Below are positions 48,416-51,373 of a stretch of DNA of 51,373 nt, piece after piece. Source of the DNA: an uncultured Phascolarctobacterium sp. (GTDB lineage: Bacteria > Bacillota > Negativicutes > Acidaminococcales > Acidaminococcaceae); the NCBI GenBank assembly GCA_947589605.1, contig CANQBR010000009.1, positions 1 through 51,373 on the forward strand, read 5' to 3'. The stretch's first letter is position 1; each line of letters starts with the position of its first letter. Position numbers and translations under genes: made by a program. The notes beneath the pieces are model-generated. The model saw nothing but the letters and a program-made list of their open reading frames with translations. It did not search any database and was not told the origin of the DNA.

Positions 48416-49909
48416 TTATCGCAAAACGTTCAGCACCGCTTCTTCCATGCTTTGAGCATCGATAACTTCTTTGTGGAGCACCGGCAGTTCCCGCAGCTTT
48501 GCGAGTTTTGCGGGGGCGGCGGTGCCGCTGGCTTCTTCCAACTTTTTAAGCAGAGCGAAAGGATCGGCCTGCGGCTCTGTTTCTTCGCCCAACGCCCGCA
48601 AAACGGAGTCGGGGAACTTATAAGGGCTGGCGGTGGAAAGCACGATGCTGTAGGTGGTGTCGTCGGTGAGGATGCGATACTTCTCCAAAGCCCGCCAGGC
48701 CACTGCCGTGTGGGTGTCCAAAAGATAAGCGTGCTCGCTCTTCACTTTGTCGATGGTCTCTTCGGTCTCCACTTCGTCGACCCAAGCGGCGAAGAAATAA
48801 CGGCGGATCTGCTGCAAGAGCTCCCGCTCGATCTGGTAGCTGCCGCCGGCCGCCAGTTTCTCCATGTATCCCGTCACCTGCTCTCCGTTGCGGCCGCAGG
48901 CATCGAAGAGCAGCCGCTCCAGATTGCTGGACACCAAAATATCCATGGAAGGAGACATGGTCCTGTAAAAATCTCTCTTCTTGTCGTAGATGCCCGTGTT
49001 GATGAAATCGGTGAGCACATTGTTGCTGTTGGAGGCGCACAACAGGCGGGCTATGGGCAAGCCCATCGATTTGGCATAATAGCCGGCCAAGATGTCGCCG
49101 AAATTACCCGTGGGGACCGCGAAGTTCACCGGCAGTCCCTGCTTTACCTGCCCGGCCAGCACAGCCTGAGCATAGGCGCTGAAATAATAAACTATCTGCG
49201 GCACCAGCCGTCCCCAGTTGATGGAATTGGCGGAAGAAAGAACATAGCCTCTGTCGTTCAAAGTTTCGGCCAAAGCCCGATCGCCGAAGAGCTGCTTCAC
49301 GCCCCTTTGGGCATCGTCGAAATTGCCGCGGATGCCGAAGACATGGACGTTGCTCCCTTTCTGAGTCTCCATCTGCCGCTTTTGCAAAAGGCTCACGCCC
49401 TCGGCGGGATAGAAGACGATGATCTCGGTGCCTTCCACATCGGCGAAACCTTCCAGAGCGGCCTTGCCGGTGTCGCCGCTGGTAGCCACCAAGATGGCCA
49501 CTTTCTGCTCCTGCCCCAGTTTTTTTCTCGCCATGTTCAGCAAATGAGGGAGCAGCTGCAGAGCCATGTCTTTAAAAGCGCAGGTGGGACCGTGCCACAG
49601 TTCCAGCACGCCGGTGTGAGGTGCGGCCTGCACCAGAGGGGCCGGCCGAGAGCCGCCGAATTTTTCCGGTCTATAGGCCGCGGTCACCGCAGAGCGCACT
49701 TCGTCTTTGCTGTAATCCGTAAGATAAAGGCTCAATATCTCCGTCGCCAGCTCCGTATAGGGCAGCCGAGAGAACTCCTCGATATCTTCCGGCCTGAGCG
49801 ACGGCAGCTGCTGGGGCACGAAGAGGCCGCCGTCGGCGGCCAGGCCTCTGCTGATGGCATAAGCCGAAGAAACTATATCTGCCTTACCTCTGGTACTTAC
49901 ATATAACAT
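48416..49909 (-). CDS. thrC: Threonine synthase
   Basis: 497 residues, PLP beta-family enzyme that turns O-phosphohomoserine into threonine. PLP lysine in HGPTCAFKDMALQLLPHLL (shown as GPTCAFKDMALQ), ATSGDTGKAALEGF, PTGNFGDILAGYYAKSMGLP (in part) and the substrate loop NSINWGRLVPQ. Opening YVSTRGKAD is typical of the longer (ThrC type 1) group. AGGCAGG lies 8 nt before the ATG. Single gene; its promoter was not clearly seen. Confidence 0.95.
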   Translation of the reverse strand: MLYVSTRGKADIVSSAYAISRGLAADGGLFVPQQLPSLRPEDIEEFSRLPYTELATEILSLYLTDYSKDEVRSAVTAAYRPEKFGGSRPAPLVQAAPHTGVLELWHGPTCAFKDMALQLLPHLLNMARKKLGQEQKVAILVATSGDTGKAALEGFADVEGTEIIVFYPAEGVSLLQKRQMETQKGSNVHVFGIRGNFDDAQRGVKQLFGDRALAETLNDRGYVLSSANSINWGRLVPQIVYYFSAYAQAVLAGQVKQGLPVNFAVPTGNFGDILAGYYAKSMGLPIARLLCASNSNNVLTDFINTGIYDKKRDFYRTMSPSMDILVSSNLERLLFDACGRNGEQVTGYMEKLAAGGSYQIERELLQQIRRYFFAAWVDEVETEETIDKVKSEHAYLLDTHTAVAWRALEKYRILTDDTTYSIVLSTASPYKFPDSVLRALGEETEPQADPFALLKKLEEASGTAAPAKLAKLRELPVLHKEVIDAQSMEEAVLNVLR

Positions 49910-50018
49910 TTGACTGACCTGCCTTTGCTGAAATATGGGATCTGCGACTGCATTTTAACGGGAGTTTTTTTGTTTTGCCCTGCCTCGGGGAATATTCGGG
50001 AGAATTTTGCATTTTCCC

Positions 50019-50048
50019 TTGACACGGGTCTGTTCTTCATAGTAGAAT
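50019..50048 (+). promoter_or_regulatory. Promoter of the tRNA-Leu gene
   Basis: Perfect TTGACA (50019-50024), 18-bp spacer, TAGAAT (50043-50048). The 105-bp leader before the tRNA contains CTTCAG/CTGAAG (about 50092-50125) and must be trimmed by RNases. Confidence 0.7.
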
Positions 50049-50153
50049 ATTCGGGTAGATTGGCGATGACTTGTAAGCATCCTGCTTGCGCCTTCAGTTT
50101 GACCGTTAACAGGCTGATCCTGAAGTAGGCCTAGCTGCCGCCAGTCTGCATGT

Positions 50154-50239
50154 GCGGTTGTGGTGGAACGGCAGACACGCTACTTTGAGGGGGTAGTGAG
50201 CGAAAGCTCGTGTGGGTTCAAATCCCATCGACCGCACCA
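50154..50239 (+). tRNA. tRNA-Leu (GAG)
   Basis: Class II cloverleaf of 86 nt including an encoded CCA. Acceptor GCGGTTG/CGACCGC, anticodon stem CTACT/GGTAG with loop TTGAGGG (anticodon GAG), long variable arm GAGC-GAAA-GCTC, and T-loop TTCAAAT. Confidence 0.95.
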
Positions 50240-50254
50240 TTTTTATTACAGGCA

Positions 50255-50284
50255 ACGCCTGCCGAGGGGCAGGCGTTTTTCTTT
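50255..50284 (+). terminator. Terminator of tRNA-Leu
   Basis: ACGCCTGCC-GAGG-GGCAGGCGT stem followed by TTTTTCTTTT. May also serve the convergent cyclase gene. Confidence 0.8.
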
Positions 50285-50322
50285 TGCTTTTTCGATCGGC
50301 CGGGCTCTGCCTGAGATCGGTC

Positions 50323-51087
50323 TTATTTTTTCGGGGTGACGGCGTAGACTCTGCAGGGCAGGCCCACAGCTCCTTCGATGCGGGGCCAGGCGGCGATGAG
50401 CAGAGCACCGGCGGGAGCGACTTTATCCAAATTGTCCAGCACTTCGATCTGCACTTTGCCCAAGCTCAGCACATAACGCTCACAGGCCAGGTCGCCTGCT
50501 TTGGCCGCCTCGCCGGAGGCATCGGTGTCCAAAGCTTCGTGGCCGTTGGCCGCAGCCTTGCGTTCTTCGTAGATATATTTGAGAGCGGGCAGCGACCAGC
50601 CCGGGAAGTTTTCGCTGCCGGCGGCATCCAAGCCGGACAGTGCGGCCATATCGGGCCATCTCTTGGACCAATCGGTGCGCAGAGCGACGAAGGCGCCCTC
50701 GGGGATGGGCCCGTATTTTTCTTCGTAAGCTTTGATATCTTCCACGGTGACGGCATAGGTCGGGCACTCTGCCACTTTGGCCGTTACGTCGATGACGCAA
50801 AGAGGAAAGATGCACTGCCCGGCGCCGAAGGCTTCGGCTGTGGCCCCGCCTTTGATGAAATGACCGGGGAAGTCTATATGGGTGCCGAACTGGCCGGGGA
50901 ATTTGAAAGTTTGGATGGTGCACTCCAACATGGGATCGCCCCAGTCGAAGCAGGTCTTGCCCAAGTCCACGGAGCCCTCGGGGATGCCGGCCCAATAGGG
51001 GCTGTCGTTATTCAAAGAGTGAGACAGTTCCACCCACTCGTAAGCCGGGCCTTGCAGTTCTTGCAAAAGCGACCACAATTTGTACAT
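50323..51087 (-). CDS. Cyclase-family (kynurenine-formamidase-like) metal hydrolase
   Basis: 254 residues. The family signature GTHIDFPGHF (HxDxPxH, about 67-76) supplies the zinc or manganese ligands. VELSHSLNNDSPYW at the start and the DVTAKVAECPTYAVTVEDI segment (shown in part: DVTAKVAE) fit the fold. Related enzymes hydrolyse N-formylkynurenine or isatin, or cyclise polyketides; the substrate here is unknown. Ribosome site GGAGG. Single gene between two tRNA genes. Confidence 0.92.
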   Translation of the reverse strand: MYKLWSLLQELQGPAYEWVELSHSLNNDSPYWAGIPEGSVDLGKTCFDWGDPMLECTIQTFKFPGQFGTHIDFPGHFIKGGATAEAFGAGQCIFPLCVIDVTAKVAECPTYAVTVEDIKAYEEKYGPIPEGAFVALRTDWSKRWPDMAALSGLDAAGSENFPGWSLPALKYIYEERKAAANGHEALDTDASGEAAKAGDLACERYVLSLGKVQIEVLDNLDKVAPAGALLIAAWPRIEGAVGLPCRVYAVTPKK

Positions 51088-51134
51088 AGCCTTCGCCTCC
51101 TCATGTCATCGGTGACTTTTCGCCATAAAAAATT

Positions 51135-51225
51135 TGGCGGAGATGGTGGGATTCGAACCCACGGGCCGCGCAGGCGGCCAACTGATTTCGAGTCAGCCTC
51201 GTTATGACCACTTCGATACATCTCC
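51135..51225 (-). tRNA. tRNA-Ser (CGA)
   Basis: Class II cloverleaf of 91 nt including encoded CCA. Acceptor GGAGATG/CATCTCC, anticodon loop CTCGAAA within CTGA/TCAG (anticodon CGA), long variable arm with GGCCGC/GCGGCC pairing, T-loop TTCGAAT. Confidence 0.95.
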
Positions 51226-51241
51226 GCATCCGACGAGATTC

Positions 51242-51270
51242 ATTATAGCATAAGGGCCTGCGCTTTGCAA
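51242..51270 (-). promoter_or_regulatory. Promoter of tRNA-Ser
   Basis: Minus strand TTGCAA (51265-51270), 17-bp spacer, perfect TATAAT (51242-51247), about 17 bp before the tRNA 5' end. From 51271 to the right edge no gene is seen. Confidence 0.7.
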
Positions 51271-51373
51271 AAATTTTCGGCGGCAAAGGACGGGGCCGAC
51301 AGTGTCAAGTAATCGTTGGCAAAATTCTCCGGCAAAATATCAAAGTCAGAACCCTACAAAGGGCAAAGCATTC

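Noticed and set aside
48452-49906. 484-codon plus-strand open frame opposite thrC
   Set aside because: Exact mirror of thrC; no independent evidence.

Overview
The window looks like chromosome of a GC-rich anaerobic Firmicute, most likely a Negativicute (diderm) lineage. Evidence: the order walJ - htrA - rlmH (39.9-42.6 kb) is typical of Firmicutes; there are two ECF vitamin/amino-acid transporter loci, several Fe-S enzymes, LCP cell-wall proteins, many AGGAGG ribosome binding sites and many exported proteins with AxA-type signal peptides. The exact genus is inference. Fifty-two protein genes (one cut by the left edge), two tRNAs and a set of promoters and terminators are supported. No IS element, prophage, CRISPR array or rRNA was seen.

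Layout. 0-2.1 kb: tail of a two-component system (response regulator, then the sensor kinase that runs off the left edge) and an unknown six-helix membrane protein. 2.4-6.6 kb: Fe-S aldo/keto reductase and a complete ECF transporter operon (S, A, A', T). 6.8-11.6 kb: DUF1847 protein, then an operon NUDIX - LCP2 - LCP1 - VOC in which the two LytR-CpsA-Psr genes share a perfect 95-bp repeat at their 5' ends. 12.2-15.1 kb: three consecutive genes for exported proteins (SIMPL domain, a TPR protein with a very long Pro/His and Arg/Ser tail, and an unannotated 59-residue peptide ending in a Cys-rich tail). 15.3-22.2 kb: ABC-F and TadA, then FrhB-like Fe-S protein, galE, galU and a phosphohexomutase, which together make UDP-glucose and UDP-galactose for surface polysaccharide. 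22.3-26.7 kb: a Septu-type defence pair (PtuA ATPase and PtuB HNH nuclease) packed behind an M48 protease and a class III CoA-transferase.

26.9-28.0 kb: thiW, a small membrane protein and an ArsR/SmtB repressor carrying a complete alpha5 zinc site. 28.1-42.6 kb: mostly single or paired genes in alternating directions (iron-type binding protein, PflA-like radical SAM protein, NagD-type HAD phosphatase, an exported argininosuccinate-lyase-like enzyme, alr, map, DedA, threonine aldolase, AlaX, HAD, DUF1638, walJ, htrA, rlmH) separated by bidirectional terminators. 42.6-48.2 kb: DUF951 and CBS-ACT proteins, then livF-G-M-H-J, a complete branched-chain amino-acid ABC importer with a strong promoter and a structured leader before livJ. 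48.4-51.2 kb: thrC, tRNA-Leu(GAG), a cyclase-family hydrolase and tRNA-Ser(CGA).

The items most worth a second look are the Septu pair sitting in what looks like an ordinary operon, the LCP tandem with its perfect repeat, the small Cys-tailed secreted peptide, the exported lyase with an altered active-site loop, and the zinc-site ArsR protein coupled to thiW. All functional calls come from reading motifs by eye; no database search was run.
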